NCBI GenBank assembly: GCA_017440565.1 | Contig: JAFSHA010000094.1 | Span: 1-64,000 of the forward strand | Length of the DNA: 64,000 nt | Direction: 5' to 3' | Origin: Eggerthellaceae bacterium | GTDB lineage: Bacteria; Actinomycetota; Coriobacteriia; Coriobacteriales; Eggerthellaceae | In this document: positions 32,612 through 42,690 of the stretch, piece by piece | Layout: each line of letters begins with the position of its first letter | Position numbering within the stretch: the stretch's first letter is position 1 | Program-made: the position numbers and the translations under genes | The notes under the pieces: generated by a model | The model's database searches: none | What the model was told of the DNA's origin: nothing | What the model saw: only the letters and a program-made list of their open reading frames with translations

Positions 32612-33538
32612 ATGCGCTGTTCCCATAGGCAAAGCGAGCCGCGGAGGGCTTATGTGTCGCAGGTGGCAGACCTTGAGTTCGTGCAGGATTTCATTCGCAT
32701 GTGCGAGGGTGGCTGGCGGCAGGGTTGGCACGAGCGCAACGGAGGCAACGCTTCGTATCGTCTGACGCTCGAGGACATTGAAGCCGTTAAGGCGTGTTTG
32801 GGGTTGGGCGGTCATGCCTTCGGCTTTGCCGTTGGGGCTCCTGAGCCTGCCGCGTTCGACGAGTCGGGCGAGTGGGTTTCCCTTGGCGTGGAGGCGCCAA
32901 CGCTTGGCGGCGAGTGGCTGCTCATCACGGCCACGGGTTCGTTCATGCAAAACGTCGCCCGACTGCCCGAGCAGTGCTTGGGAATCATCGAGCTTTCCGA
33001 AGCGGGTGATGCGTACCGCATGGTCTGGGGTTTCGAGGGTGATGGGCGCCCGACCAGCGAGGTTTCGGGGCACGTGCTTATACACGAGCGGAAGAAGGCG
33101 GCCACGCAAGGCGCCTTCCGTGTCGTGTACCACTGCCATCCGACCGTCATCAACGCGCTTGGCCTGGCTCTTCCGCATGACGCGCGCGAGATAACGCGTG
33201 CGCTGTGGAAGACCATGACCGAATGCGTCATAGTGTTTCCCGAGGGCGTGGGAGTTGTGGGGTGCCTTGTTCCCGGCTCGCTTGAGCTTGCGCGCGCCAC
33301 TGCCGAGGCGGCAGGGGAGCACAACGCCATCATCTGGGCTCACCACGGGCTATGCGCTACGAGCTCTACGTGCGATGAGGCGTTTGGCCTCGCGCATGTG
33401 ATCGTGAAGGCGGCGCAAATTTACGAAAGCGCCTGCACCCTGTGCGCTGGGCCGTATTTCCGCCAAGCCATCTCTGATGAAGACCTGCTTCGCATTGCCG
33501 AAGCATACGGCCTGACCCCCAATCCGAAGTACCTGTAA
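32612..33538 (+). CDS. rhaD: Rhamnulose-1-phosphate aldolase (class II aldolase)
   Basis: 308 residues, slightly longer than E. coli RhaD (274). It cleaves L-rhamnulose 1-phosphate to dihydroxyacetone phosphate and lactaldehyde with a zinc ion. The match is strong along the whole chain: WHERNGGNASYRL, LITATGSFMQNV, YRMVWGF then RPTSEVSGH (catalytic Glu), VYHCHPT (two zinc His), LWKTMTECVIVFPEGVG and AHHGL (third zinc His). ATG 32612 has GAGG five bases before it. No rhamnose kinase, isomerase or transporter is encoded nearby, so it may serve lactaldehyde metabolism or another ketose phosphate. Confidence 0.88.
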   Translation: MRCSHRQSEPRRAYVSQVADLEFVQDFIRMCEGGWRQGWHERNGGNASYRLTLEDIEAVKACLGLGGHAFGFAVGAPEPAAFDESGEWVSLGVEAPTLGGEWLLITATGSFMQNVARLPEQCLGIIELSEAGDAYRMVWGFEGDGRPTSEVSGHVLIHERKKAATQGAFRVVYHCHPTVINALGLALPHDAREITRALWKTMTECVIVFPEGVGVVGCLVPGSLELARATAEAAGEHNAIIWAHHGLCATSSTCDEAFGLAHVIVKAAQIYESACTLCAGPYFRQAISDEDLLRIAEAYGLTPNPKYL

Positions 33539-33564
33539 GCCGGTTGCGCATGTGGCGTCAAGTG

Positions 33565-34062
33565 TCAGCTCTGCTCGTGGGCCGTGAGGAGGGCGAGCAT
33601 GTCGGGGGATGAGAGCGTGGGTAGGGGGGACCTGCCCAGGAAGTCCTTGTCGTTGGTGATGAGGAAGTCGACTTCCGCTCGAAGTCCGGCGGCTATGACC
33701 AGGTCGTCCTCGAGATCGTCGTGAAGAGCGCGATGCTTCATGCCTACGCGCACGTCGGCTGAATCAAGCGGCGCGATGGCCGCCAGCTCGGTCATGTTGT
33801 CTGCACATGCCCAGCTTATTTCGTTGATTGCCCTGAAATAACCCTCGGTCATCTCCTGCCCGCTTTCGCGCAGCGACCGCTTCAGCGTTGCGGCCACGAT
33901 GTAGGTGACGTCGGAAAGCGCGCTTGCGGGGTAGAGGATGGCACTTTCCTGCTCGATGAGCTTGGCGAGCAGCGCGCTTGAAGCCCTGTGGTTTTCCCGA
34001 TCGCCCAAATAGACGTCGAGCCAGATGTTCGTGTCGAGAAGATAGCGTTTCTGCCTGCTCAC
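33565..34062 (-). CDS. PIN domain toxin of RelB-type TA pair
   Basis: 165 residues from GTG 34062, which overlaps the antitoxin stop by four bases (GTGA) and has GAGGGGG upstream. The PIN nuclease residues are visible: D10 in YLLDTNIWLDVYLG, acidic residues in DDLEDDLVIAAG and the terminal LITNDKDFLG. PIN toxins cleave RNA and are held inactive by the cognate antitoxin. RelB/DinJ-like antitoxins usually pair with RelE-fold toxins, but a PIN partner is also known in anaerobes. The frame is open far upstream, through the antitoxin gene, but that reading is a shadow. Confidence 0.88.
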   Translation of the reverse strand: MSRQKRYLLDTNIWLDVYLGDRENHRASSALLAKLIEQESAILYPASALSDVTYIVAATLKRSLRESGQEMTEGYFRAINEISWACADNMTELAAIAPLDSADVRVGMKHRALHDDLEDDLVIAAGLRAEVDFLITNDKDFLGRSPLPTLSSPDMLALLTAHEQS

Positions 34063-34424
34063 AAAAGCCCCCTCTCTTGATAGCGCTCCCAAAGGGCTTC
34101 CTCTTTGAGTTCGTGAAACGGCCTGTTGACAAGGGCCGGGGGGGCGGCCAGCTGGGCTTCCACGAGAAATTCGTCGACGATGGAGCTTGCGCGAGACGCA
34201 AGCTGAAGCTTGCGCGCGACTTCCTGGTTTTTGGCAGGCTCGCTGCTTTCCAGGTGGACTTTGAAGAAGCGGTCGATTTTCTCTGGATCGTGCGCCTGCG
34301 AAGCCGCCCAACCCCAAAGAAGGCGCACGGCCTCCGTGGGCGTGTATCCGGCCTTCGCGAGCGCGGCGTCGCCTCGGGTTTTCAGGTCTTTGCTGATTCG
34401 TGTGTTCATCTGGACGGCTGGCAT
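34059..34424 (-). CDS. RelB/DinJ-type ribbon-helix-helix antitoxin
   Basis: 121 residues. The N-terminal strand-helix-helix MNTRISKDLKTRGDAALAKAGY, then TPTEAVRLLWGWAA, is the DinJ/RelB DNA-binding fold. The C-terminal half (HELKEEALWERY) should wrap the toxin. GGAGGTAGGGT precedes the ATG. The palindrome at 34448-34462, over the -10, is the expected autoregulatory operator. Its four-base overlap with the PIN gene couples their synthesis. Confidence 0.88.
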   Translation of the reverse strand: MPAVQMNTRISKDLKTRGDAALAKAGYTPTEAVRLLWGWAASQAHDPEKIDRFFKVHLESSEPAKNQEVARKLQLASRASSIVDEFLVEAQLAAPPALVNRPFHELKEEALWERYQERGLL

Positions 34425-34447
34425 ACCCTACCTCCGATCTTTCGTTA

Positions 34448-34462
34448 GCTATACAGTATAGC
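34448..34462 (-). promoter_or_regulatory. Palindromic operator GCTATAC-A-GTATAGC over TA promoter
   Basis: A perfect odd palindrome 24 bp upstream of the antitoxin ATG. On the minus strand it contains TATACT as -10. It shares the 11-bp core TATACAGTATA with 5852-5866. Confidence 0.65.
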
Positions 34463-34516
34463 AAATGAGAGACCGGAGGAAAACGCCGCCGCTTGCCTCA
34501 GCGCCGCCCCTTCGCC

Positions 34517-35950
34517 TTAGCGCATGAGCAGGCGCAGGAGCTTGATCTTATCGCCGAAGGGCGGGGTGCGTACGGGCAGCTCGAGCCAGGTGCCTTTGCG
34601 AAGCGTACTCTTGTAATGCGTGAAGCAGTCGAAGCCCGCCTTGCCGTGGTAGGCGCCCATGCCCGACTCGCCTACGCCGCCGAAGCCCATGTGATTGTTC
34701 GCCAGGTGGATAACCACATCGTTGATGGTGGCGCCGCCGAAGGGCAGCTCGCGCAGAACTCGCTGCTGCACCTGCTTGCTCTCGGAAAACGCGTAGCAGG
34801 CAAGCGGTTTTTCGAACGTGCGCACAATGGCGAAGGCCTCGTCGAGCGTGCGGTAGGTGATCATCGGAAGCACTGGACCGAAGATCTCTTCGCCCATGAC
34901 GGCGTCCTCAAGCGTCACACCCACAAGGCACGTCGGCTCGATTTTGAGAGACTCGGCATTACCGCGTCCGCCGAATGCCACGTGCGCGTTTGGTCCGCGC
35001 CTCTCGATAAGGCCCGTGATGCGGTCGAAGTGCCGACGGTTGACGATGCGCGGCCATTCTGGGTTCTCCAAGGCATCCGCGCCGTAGTAGCGGCGAAAAC
35101 ACTCTTCAAGCTGGCTCACCAGCTCGTTCGCCACGTCTTCGTGCACGAGGAAGTAATCGGGTGCCACGCATGTCTGACCTGCGTTGATTCCCTTTCCCCA
35201 GGCAATGCGCTCGGCTGCGCGGCGCACGTTGGCTGTCTCGTCCACGATGCAGGGGCTCTTTCCGCCCAGCTCGAGTGTGACGGGCGTGAGGTGCGCGGCT
35301 GCCGCCGCCATGACCGTGCGCCCGATGGCGGGGCTGCCCGTGAAGAAGATATGATCCCAACGTGCCTCGAGCAGCCAGTCGTTCATCTCGCTTGATCCGG
35401 GGAAGGCGCACACGAACTCCGGCATGAACAGCTGCCCCAGCATTTCGATCAGAAGATCGCTGGTGGCGCGCGAAGTGCGCGATGGCTTGAGCGCCACGCA
35501 ATTGCCCGCCGCAATGGCGTCGACCAGTGGGACGAGCGCCAGCTGCAGGGGGTAGTTCCACGGTGAGAGCACGAGCACTGCGCCAAGGGGGCTGGGGTAG
35601 ACCTTCGATGACGAGGGGAAATGCACGATAGGCGTGCGCACGCGCCTCGGACGCGCCCATTTCGCCATATTGCTCAGACACAGACGGATCTCGTCGTAAA
35701 CGATGCCGAGCTCGGTGGCATAGCCCTCGAAGGGCGCCTTGCCTAAGTCGGCGGCAAGCGCCTCGAGAACGCGTGACTCGTTGGACTTGAGCCAGTCTCT
35801 CAGCGTGATGAGGGCTTCGCGGCGCCGTTCGATGGGCAGGGTGTCACCCGTCGCGTGATAGGCGCGCATGCGCTCGGCTTGGCGGACCACATCTTCGACG
35901 CTGTCGAATCCGGGCTTGCTGGATGCGGGCGCCGTTTCAGATACGCTCAT
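34517..35950 (-). CDS. Aldehyde dehydrogenase (class 3/fatty-aldehyde type)
   Basis: 477 residues. NAD(P)-dependent oxidation of aldehydes to acids. The catalytic thiol is C261 (NAGQTCVAPDY) and the general base E227 (TLELGGKSP), 34 residues apart as in class 3 enzymes. The nucleotide-binding stretches are SPWNYPLQLALVPL and FFTGSPAIGRTV. The short N-terminus and a C-terminal GMGAYHGKAGFDCFTHYKS also fit class 3. ATG 35950 has AGGAGG upstream. It is monocistronic; a link with lactaldehyde from RhaD is possible but unproven. Confidence 0.93.
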   Translation of the reverse strand: MSVSETAPASSKPGFDSVEDVVRQAERMRAYHATGDTLPIERRREALITLRDWLKSNESRVLEALAADLGKAPFEGYATELGIVYDEIRLCLSNMAKWARPRRVRTPIVHFPSSSKVYPSPLGAVLVLSPWNYPLQLALVPLVDAIAAGNCVALKPSRTSRATSDLLIEMLGQLFMPEFVCAFPGSSEMNDWLLEARWDHIFFTGSPAIGRTVMAAAAAHLTPVTLELGGKSPCIVDETANVRRAAERIAWGKGINAGQTCVAPDYFLVHEDVANELVSQLEECFRRYYGADALENPEWPRIVNRRHFDRITGLIERRGPNAHVAFGGRGNAESLKIEPTCLVGVTLEDAVMGEEIFGPVLPMITYRTLDEAFAIVRTFEKPLACYAFSESKQVQQRVLRELPFGGATINDVVIHLANNHMGFGGVGESGMGAYHGKAGFDCFTHYKSTLRKGTWLELPVRTPPFGDKIKLLRLLMR

Positions 35951-36155
35951 GAAAAGGCCTCCTTCGAGCCGTGATGATTTATCCTTCAGGTAGTTTTAAG
36001 CTGTTTGCGGTATTCTCTCACTCGAATGCTTGTATTTCGTGACGCGAAGATGACGATTTTGCGTGAGGTGGGTAGCGCTTTGCGCGTGATGCTATCGTGT
36101 TCGACGTAAAACGGCTATTTTCCAAGGAACTATCCTTCAGGCGTAAGGAGCACAT

Positions 36156-37646
<1,491 letters not shown>

Positions 37647-37675
37647 AGAGATCTAGCCGGAAAGCCGGCCTGCGG

Positions 37676-37712
37676 GCACCCCCTTTTCGCTGAGAAAGGG
37701 GGGTGCTTTTTT
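37676..37712 (+). terminator. Terminator of HtrA gene
   Basis: GCACCCCCTTT (37676-37686) pairs with AAAGGGGGGTGC (37695-37706), one bulged G, then TTTTTT. Confidence 0.85.
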
Positions 37713-37871
37713 GTGCACGGCGAAGATGGAGGTGAAGGGCCTGAGGTCGGGGCATTGGGGTGTAATCGAATTGCATTCAACTCGACCGCCGGGCAATGGT
37801 GGTATTCTTTGGCGTAGCGCTTTGAGCAGAAGGGCGGCGTGAGTTGCGGGCGATCGAAAGGGAGGGTGCGC

Positions 37872-39047
37872 ATGGACGCGGAGCGTCTTTGGAGCAAGGA
37901 CTTCGTGGTGCTCATGATCATTCAGATGTGCGACCTTCTTACTTACTATATGGTTACGCCCATCGTCGCGCAGTATGCCACTTTGCAGGGCGCTTCCATT
38001 GTGGATGCGGGCATTTTGGCTGGCGCGTTCATGTTGGTCGCTATTTTGGCGAGGCCGTTCAGCGGCTATATTTCTGATCGCGTGAGCAGAAAGCGCGTGA
38101 TCTTCGCCACCATCGCAGGTGCCTGCATTGCTTTATTCGGCTACGCGGTAAGCCCGAATCTTGCTTGGTTTTTCGCATTCAGGGTCTTGCATGGCTTCAG
38201 CTATGCGGTGTTCGGTACTGCAGTTGCCGCGGCGGCCACGAACTTCATTCCCGAGTCGAGAAGGGGCGAGGGTTTGGGCTACCTGGGTTTGACGTACGTG
38301 CTCGGTGGTGCCGCCGGCCCCGCCATAGGCGTATCCGTCAGCGACGCCTTCGGTTATCCCGTGTTGTTTACGGTGGCGGGCGCGTTCATGCTGGCGAACT
38401 TGGTGCTCTGCGCGACGCTGGGCAAGACGCCGATTCCGGAGGCATCGGCGAAAAAACGTGTCGGCGTAGGCGACTTTATCAGCGTCAAGGCGCTGCCGTT
38501 CATGGTGATCATCGCGTGCTTCTGCCTCAATTGGGGCATCGTCAACACCTTCGTCGTTTTGGTGGGCGACGCGCGTGGCGTTGCGGGAATCGCGCTGTTC
38601 TTCACCTTCAACGCAATAGCGCTTGGGATTAACCGACCTATTGCGGGGAGGATCGCCGATAAAAGGGGCCTTTCCGTGGTGTATTACCCGGCGGTTGTTT
38701 GCGAGACTGTGGCCATGGTTGGCATTGCTTTCGCGCAAAACCTCGTCGCCTTCGTGGCGTTCGGTGTATTGAAGGCCTTCGGGCAGGGCGCGGCGCAACC
38801 GGCGCTGCAGGCGCGCTGCGCTTCCCTCGAGTCCGAGGATCGGGCGGGCGTGGCCATGTCGACTTTCCTTCTGGGAACCGACATCGGCTATGGGTTGGGG
38901 CCGGTTCTCGGCGGTGCGGTGGCGGCATCCGCCGGCTATGAGGCCATGTTCCTCGTGAGCGTTCCCATCATGACGGTTGCCCTTATAACTTACATCCTGT
39001 GGTCGCGCTCCCTCGCGCGCGACGCGCGGAATCATCCTGCCAGCTAG
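37872..39047 (+). CDS. MFS transporter
   Basis: 391 residues, twelve hydrophobic segments. The loop 2-3 motif is RPFSGYISDRVSRKRVIF, near residues 70-85, and a related NRPIAGRIADKRGLSV starts the second half; both are typical of major facilitator drug or metabolite exporters. The start at ATG 37872 has AAAGGGAGGG upstream; the frame opens earlier at 37839 without a site. The substrate is unknown. It sits alone before pyrH. Confidence 0.9.
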   Translation: MDAERLWSKDFVVLMIIQMCDLLTYYMVTPIVAQYATLQGASIVDAGILAGAFMLVAILARPFSGYISDRVSRKRVIFATIAGACIALFGYAVSPNLAWFFAFRVLHGFSYAVFGTAVAAAATNFIPESRRGEGLGYLGLTYVLGGAAGPAIGVSVSDAFGYPVLFTVAGAFMLANLVLCATLGKTPIPEASAKKRVGVGDFISVKALPFMVIIACFCLNWGIVNTFVVLVGDARGVAGIALFFTFNAIALGINRPIAGRIADKRGLSVVYYPAVVCETVAMVGIAFAQNLVAFVAFGVLKAFGQGAAQPALQARCASLESEDRAGVAMSTFLLGTDIGYGLGPVLGGAVAASAGYEAMFLVSVPIMTVALITYILWSRSLARDARNHPAS

Positions 39048-39225
39048 GGAGCACGCAAAATCATTCCTGATCCGATTACGCGCTTAGGCAATTCCGTCGT
39101 CCCCGGTCTTGTCTTTCGCGTAACTGGCATGGAGAAGGGCGGCATTCGGGCGGGTTGCGCTTATTGTGGCGGCTGTTTGGGTTATGATGAAGGGCAGCGA
39201 AAAACCACGGCAAAGGGGAGGTCGT

Positions 39226-39942
39226 ATGTCCAACGACTATCAGTACAAACGGGTGCTGCTGAAGCTTTCCGGCGAGGCTTTGGCGGGTGATATGGGCTAC
39301 GGCATCGATCCTAAGGTCGTCGATGACTTGGCCGAGCAGATTGCCGAGGTCGTTAACGACGGCGTGCAGCTTGCCATTGTCGTAGGCGGCGGCAACATCT
39401 TCCGCGGCGTGGCCGGCGCTACCAAGGGCATGGACCGCGCGCAGGCCGACTACATGGGCATGCTCGCAACGGTTATGAACTCGCTTGCGCTGCAGGACTC
39501 CTTCGAGCGCCACGGCGTGTTCACGCGCGTGCAGAGCGCCATCACCATGCAGGAGGTTTCCGAGCCCTACATTCGCCGCAAGGCTGTGCGCCACTTGGAG
39601 AAGGGCCGTGTGGTCATTCTGGCTGCGGGAACGGGCAACCCCTACTTCACCACCGACACTGCCGCTGCGCAGCGCGCCTGCGAGCTGGGCGTTGACTGCC
39701 TGATGAAGGCCACGAAGGTCGACGGCGTGTACGACAGCGACCCGAAGGCCAACCCCGATGCGAAGCGCTTCGACCGCATCAGCTACAAGGAGGTCATCGA
39801 GCGCGAACTGCACGTGATGGACACCACCGCCACGGCACTGTGCATGGACAACAACATCCCGATGATCGTCTTCGACCTCACCAAGCGCGGCAATATTTCC
39901 CGCGCGCTCAAGGGCGAGCCCATCGGAACCACGATAGAATAA
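39226..39942 (+). CDS. pyrH: UMP kinase
   Basis: 238 residues, hexameric amino-acid-kinase fold. It phosphorylates UMP to UDP. Motifs: [38 protein letters not shown] and [13 protein letters not shown] 39226 has AAAGGGGAGG upstream. It starts the conserved pyrH-frr-uppS-cdsA-dxr run; frr follows 87 bp on. Confidence 0.97.
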   Translation: MSNDYQYKRVLLKLSGEALAGDMGYGIDPKVVDDLAEQIAEVVNDGVQLAIVVGGGNIFRGVAGATKGMDRAQADYMGMLATVMNSLALQDSFERHGVFTRVQSAITMQEVSEPYIRRKAVRHLEKGRVVILAAGTGNPYFTTDTAAAQRACELGVDCLMKATKVDGVYDSDPKANPDAKRFDRISYKEVIERELHVMDTTATALCMDNNIPMIVFDLTKRGNISRALKGEPIGTTIE

Positions 39943-40029
39943 CGCTAGCGAATTTCGGCGGCGGTTTTGCCCGTCGCATCTGACTGGACGAATGCATGCA
40001 AGGGCATGCTGAAAGGAAAAGGGGAAACC

Positions 40030-40587
40030 ATGGTTGACGAGATTTTGATGACGGCTGAGGAGAAGATGGAGAAGGCGCTTTTCGCGCTGGGTGAAAACTT
40101 CGTTGCCGTGCGCACCGGCCGTGCCAATGCGAAGATGCTCGACCGCATTCGCGTTGACTACTACGGCGTGCCCACGCCCATCAATCAGATGGCCGGCGTG
40201 AAGACCCCCGAGGCTCATATGCTGGTCATCGAGCCGTGGGACAAGGGCGTTCTGCGCGCTATCGAGCAGGCCATCATGGCCTCTGACCTGGGCGTGACCC
40301 CGTCCAACGACGGCGAGCGCATCCGCCTGCCCTTCCCGGCGCTTACCGAGGAGCGCCGTCGCGAGCTGGCCAAGCAGTGCAAGGGCCTGGCCGAGGACGC
40401 ACGCGTGGCCGTGCGCAACGCCCGTCGCGACGCCAACGATGCCATCGGCAAGGCGAAGAAGAACGACGGTCTGCCCGAGGACGACGCCAAGCGCGCCGAA
40501 GCTGACGTGCAGAAGCTCACCGACAAGTACATCGAGAAGATCGAAGCTGCCTTCAAGAAGAAGGAAGCCGAGGTCATGGAGATCTAG
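40030..40587 (+). CDS. frr: Ribosome recycling factor
   Basis: 185 residues, the universal length. It splits post-termination ribosomes together with EF-G. Signatures: ALGENFVAVRTGRANAKMLD, YYGVPTPINQMAGV, PFPALTEERRRELAKQ and the terminal helix IEKIEAAFKKKEAEVMEI. ATG 40030 is preceded by AAAGGAAAAGGGG. A terminator follows, separating it from uppS. Confidence 0.97.
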   Translation: MVDEILMTAEEKMEKALFALGENFVAVRTGRANAKMLDRIRVDYYGVPTPINQMAGVKTPEAHMLVIEPWDKGVLRAIEQAIMASDLGVTPSNDGERIRLPFPALTEERRRELAKQCKGLAEDARVAVRNARRDANDAIGKAKKNDGLPEDDAKRAEADVQKLTDKYIEKIEAAFKKKEAEVMEI

Positions 40588-40622
40588 TTCGTTGAATCTG
40601 AGCAGACGAGCTTTTGGAATCG

Positions 40623-40650
40623 AAAAGGGCCCTGCGGGGCCCTTTTCTTT
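40623..40650 (+). terminator. Terminator after frr
   Basis: AAAAGGGCCC (40623-40632) pairs with GGGCCCTTTT (40637-40646), loop TGCG, then CTTT. Confidence 0.9.
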
Positions 40651-40878
40651 GGAGGGGCTTGGGCGAATGGCGCCGATCGATTGCGCTAAGCGCTTCGAGA
40701 GTCACCTTTTAATCATTGCTCCTTCCGCTTGGATGATTCGTGCGGGCGGCCTCCTTATTTCGAGACCTTTGGTGTGAACTCGACGCGAGGTGCCCCGTGA
40801 TTTGGAAAATGTGGCATCATATAGGCAACGTACTGAATTGCGGCGCAGAGCGCTTTTGCGGCGTTGGAGGAACGTGGT

Positions 40879-41658
40879 ATGAACCAACCGCTTGAATACA
40901 TTTTTCCAAATCCTCCCGAGGGGCTTGACCCTCGGGAGCTTCACATTGAGGGCATTCCCGAGCACGTGGCCGTCATCATGGATGGTAACGGTCGTTGGGC
41001 GAAGAAGCGTGCGCTTAACCGACTGAAGGGCCACAAGGCCGGCATCGAGGCGGTGCGCGAGACCATTCGCTGCGCATCAGATCTGGGCGTGCGCTACCTT
41101 ACGCTGTACTCTTTTTCCACCGAGAACTGGAAGCGTCCCGAGGAGGAGGTCGTCGGTCTCATGGACTTGTTTGCCAAGACCATGCTGGCTGAAGTGGATG
41201 CGCTGCACGCGGAAGGCGTGCGCGTGCGCACCATCGGCGATCTTTCCATCCTTCCCGAGGAAACCCGCGCGGCTTTCGATAAAGCATGGGAAAAGACGCG
41301 CGAAAACGAGGGCATGACGCTTATCGTCGCCATCAACTACGGCTCGCGCCAGGAGATGCTGCATGCGGCTCAGTGCCTTATGCGTCACGCCGTGCTGCAA
41401 GCAGAAGAGACGGGCGAGGTGCCCCAGGCCACCGAGGAGCTGTTCGAGCGCGGGCTGTATACGGCCGGAATCCCCGACCCTGACCTGCTTATTCGCACAA
41501 GTGGCGAGATGCGCATATCGAACTTCCTGCTGTGGCAGATCGCCTATTCGGAGATCGTGGTCACCGACGTCTTGTGGCCCGATTTCGATCGGTACGAGTT
41601 CTTGCGTGCTCTGCTTGAGTTCCAGGGTCGCGACAGGCGATTCGGGGCGGTGGCGTAA
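40879..41658 (+). CDS. uppS: Isoprenyl transferase (undecaprenyl diphosphate synthase)
   Basis: 259 residues. It builds the C55 lipid carrier for cell-wall synthesis from FPP and IPP. The catalytic D35 lies in HVAVIMDGNGRWAKKR, with YSFSTENWKRP and the C-terminal IRTSGEMRISNFLLWQ typical of cis-prenyl transferases. ATG 40879 has GGAGG nine bases upstream. Its stop overlaps the cdsA start (TAATG), so the two are translationally coupled. Confidence 0.96.
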   Translation: MNQPLEYIFPNPPEGLDPRELHIEGIPEHVAVIMDGNGRWAKKRALNRLKGHKAGIEAVRETIRCASDLGVRYLTLYSFSTENWKRPEEEVVGLMDLFAKTMLAEVDALHAEGVRVRTIGDLSILPEETRAAFDKAWEKTRENEGMTLIVAINYGSRQEMLHAAQCLMRHAVLQAEETGEVPQATEELFERGLYTAGIPDPDLLIRTSGEMRISNFLLWQIAYSEIVVTDVLWPDFDRYEFLRALLEFQGRDRRFGAVA

Positions 41659-42632
41659 TGGCCGGCATCGAAGAGCGCGAAGGGCGCGAGGAGCTCATGG
41701 TGGAAGACGAGCCGAAACGTGCGGGTCGCGCGAAGGCTGCCGCATGGAGTGAGCGCACGGCCGCACGTGCCAGGAAGGCCGTTAAGGAAAACACTCCTAA
41801 GCAACTGAAAAACCCATCCGACCTGCAGGTTCGCACGCGTACCGCCGTGGTGTACACGCTCATCACCGTCACGTGCGTGCTAGCGGGCGACATTCCGCTC
41901 GTTCTCATGCTCATGGTCCTTTCGGGCGTTTGCGCGGGAGAGTTCTTCTATATGCTGCGCAAGGATGCGAAGCTTCCCAACGAGGCGCTGGGCATTGCGG
42001 GGGCGGTGCTGTTTGCCCCGAGCATGTACCTTTTGGGCTTGGAAGGCGCGTTGGTCGTCACCTTGCTTATGATGCTGGCGCTGCTTGTGTGGTACGTGTT
42101 CTTCCTGCGTGCACGCGTTTCCGACGTAGCCATCAGCTTCTTCGGCGCGGTGTACTGTGGCTTGCTCTTAAGCACGCTCGTGCTTTTGCGCCAGGCGCTC
42201 GAGAACCCGTGGGGCGGCGTGCTGGTTTTGCTGGTGTACGTGAGCGTGTGGGCGAATGACTCCTTTGCATATCTGGTTGGACGCAAGATCGGCAAGCACA
42301 AGTTGGCCCCGCGCATCAGCCCGAAGAAGAGCTGGGAGGGCTTCATTGCCGGCTTGGTGGGCTCGATGCTGGTTTGGTGCGTCATTACGTTCGTGCCTGG
42401 CGTGGACATGAACATTCCTATGGCGGTTTCATTTGGCCTTATCTGCGGCTTGATGTCGGTTTTGGGCGACTTGGCCGAAAGCCGAATCAAGCGCAACTCG
42501 GGCGTAAAGGACTCGGGCACCATCATGCCCGGCCATGGCGGTCTGCTCGATCGCTGCGATTCGCTGTTCCTGGCAGCTTCGACGGCGGCTATCCTGCTGG
42601 TCGGCGGTGGCTGCATCCCGTACGTGTATTAA
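41658..42632 (+). CDS. cdsA: Phosphatidate cytidylyltransferase
   Basis: 324 residues, about 50 more than the usual membrane core because of a basic, Ala-rich cytoplasmic N-terminus of about 65 residues. It converts phosphatidate and CTP to CDP-diacylglycerol in the membrane. The CDS signature is complete: SPKKSWEGFIAG, then ESRIKRNSGVKDSGTIMPGH followed by GGLLDRCDS. About eight membrane segments. It starts on the uppS stop codon. Confidence 0.95.
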   Translation: MAGIEEREGREELMVEDEPKRAGRAKAAAWSERTAARARKAVKENTPKQLKNPSDLQVRTRTAVVYTLITVTCVLAGDIPLVLMLMVLSGVCAGEFFYMLRKDAKLPNEALGIAGAVLFAPSMYLLGLEGALVVTLLMMLALLVWYVFFLRARVSDVAISFFGAVYCGLLLSTLVLLRQALENPWGGVLVLLVYVSVWANDSFAYLVGRKIGKHKLAPRISPKKSWEGFIAGLVGSMLVWCVITFVPGVDMNIPMAVSFGLICGLMSVLGDLAESRIKRNSGVKDSGTIMPGHGGLLDRCDSLFLAASTAAILLVGGGCIPYVY

Positions 42633-42690
42633 TGATCGAATGTGATGGGATGCGGGACGCCTCCCGCATTCTGGTTCGGAAGGAGCGCTC

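Noticed and set aside
33565-34464. 299-aa PIN protein with long N-terminus
   Set aside because: The extension lies antiphase within the antitoxin gene. The GTGA overlap and ribosome site support a start at 34062.
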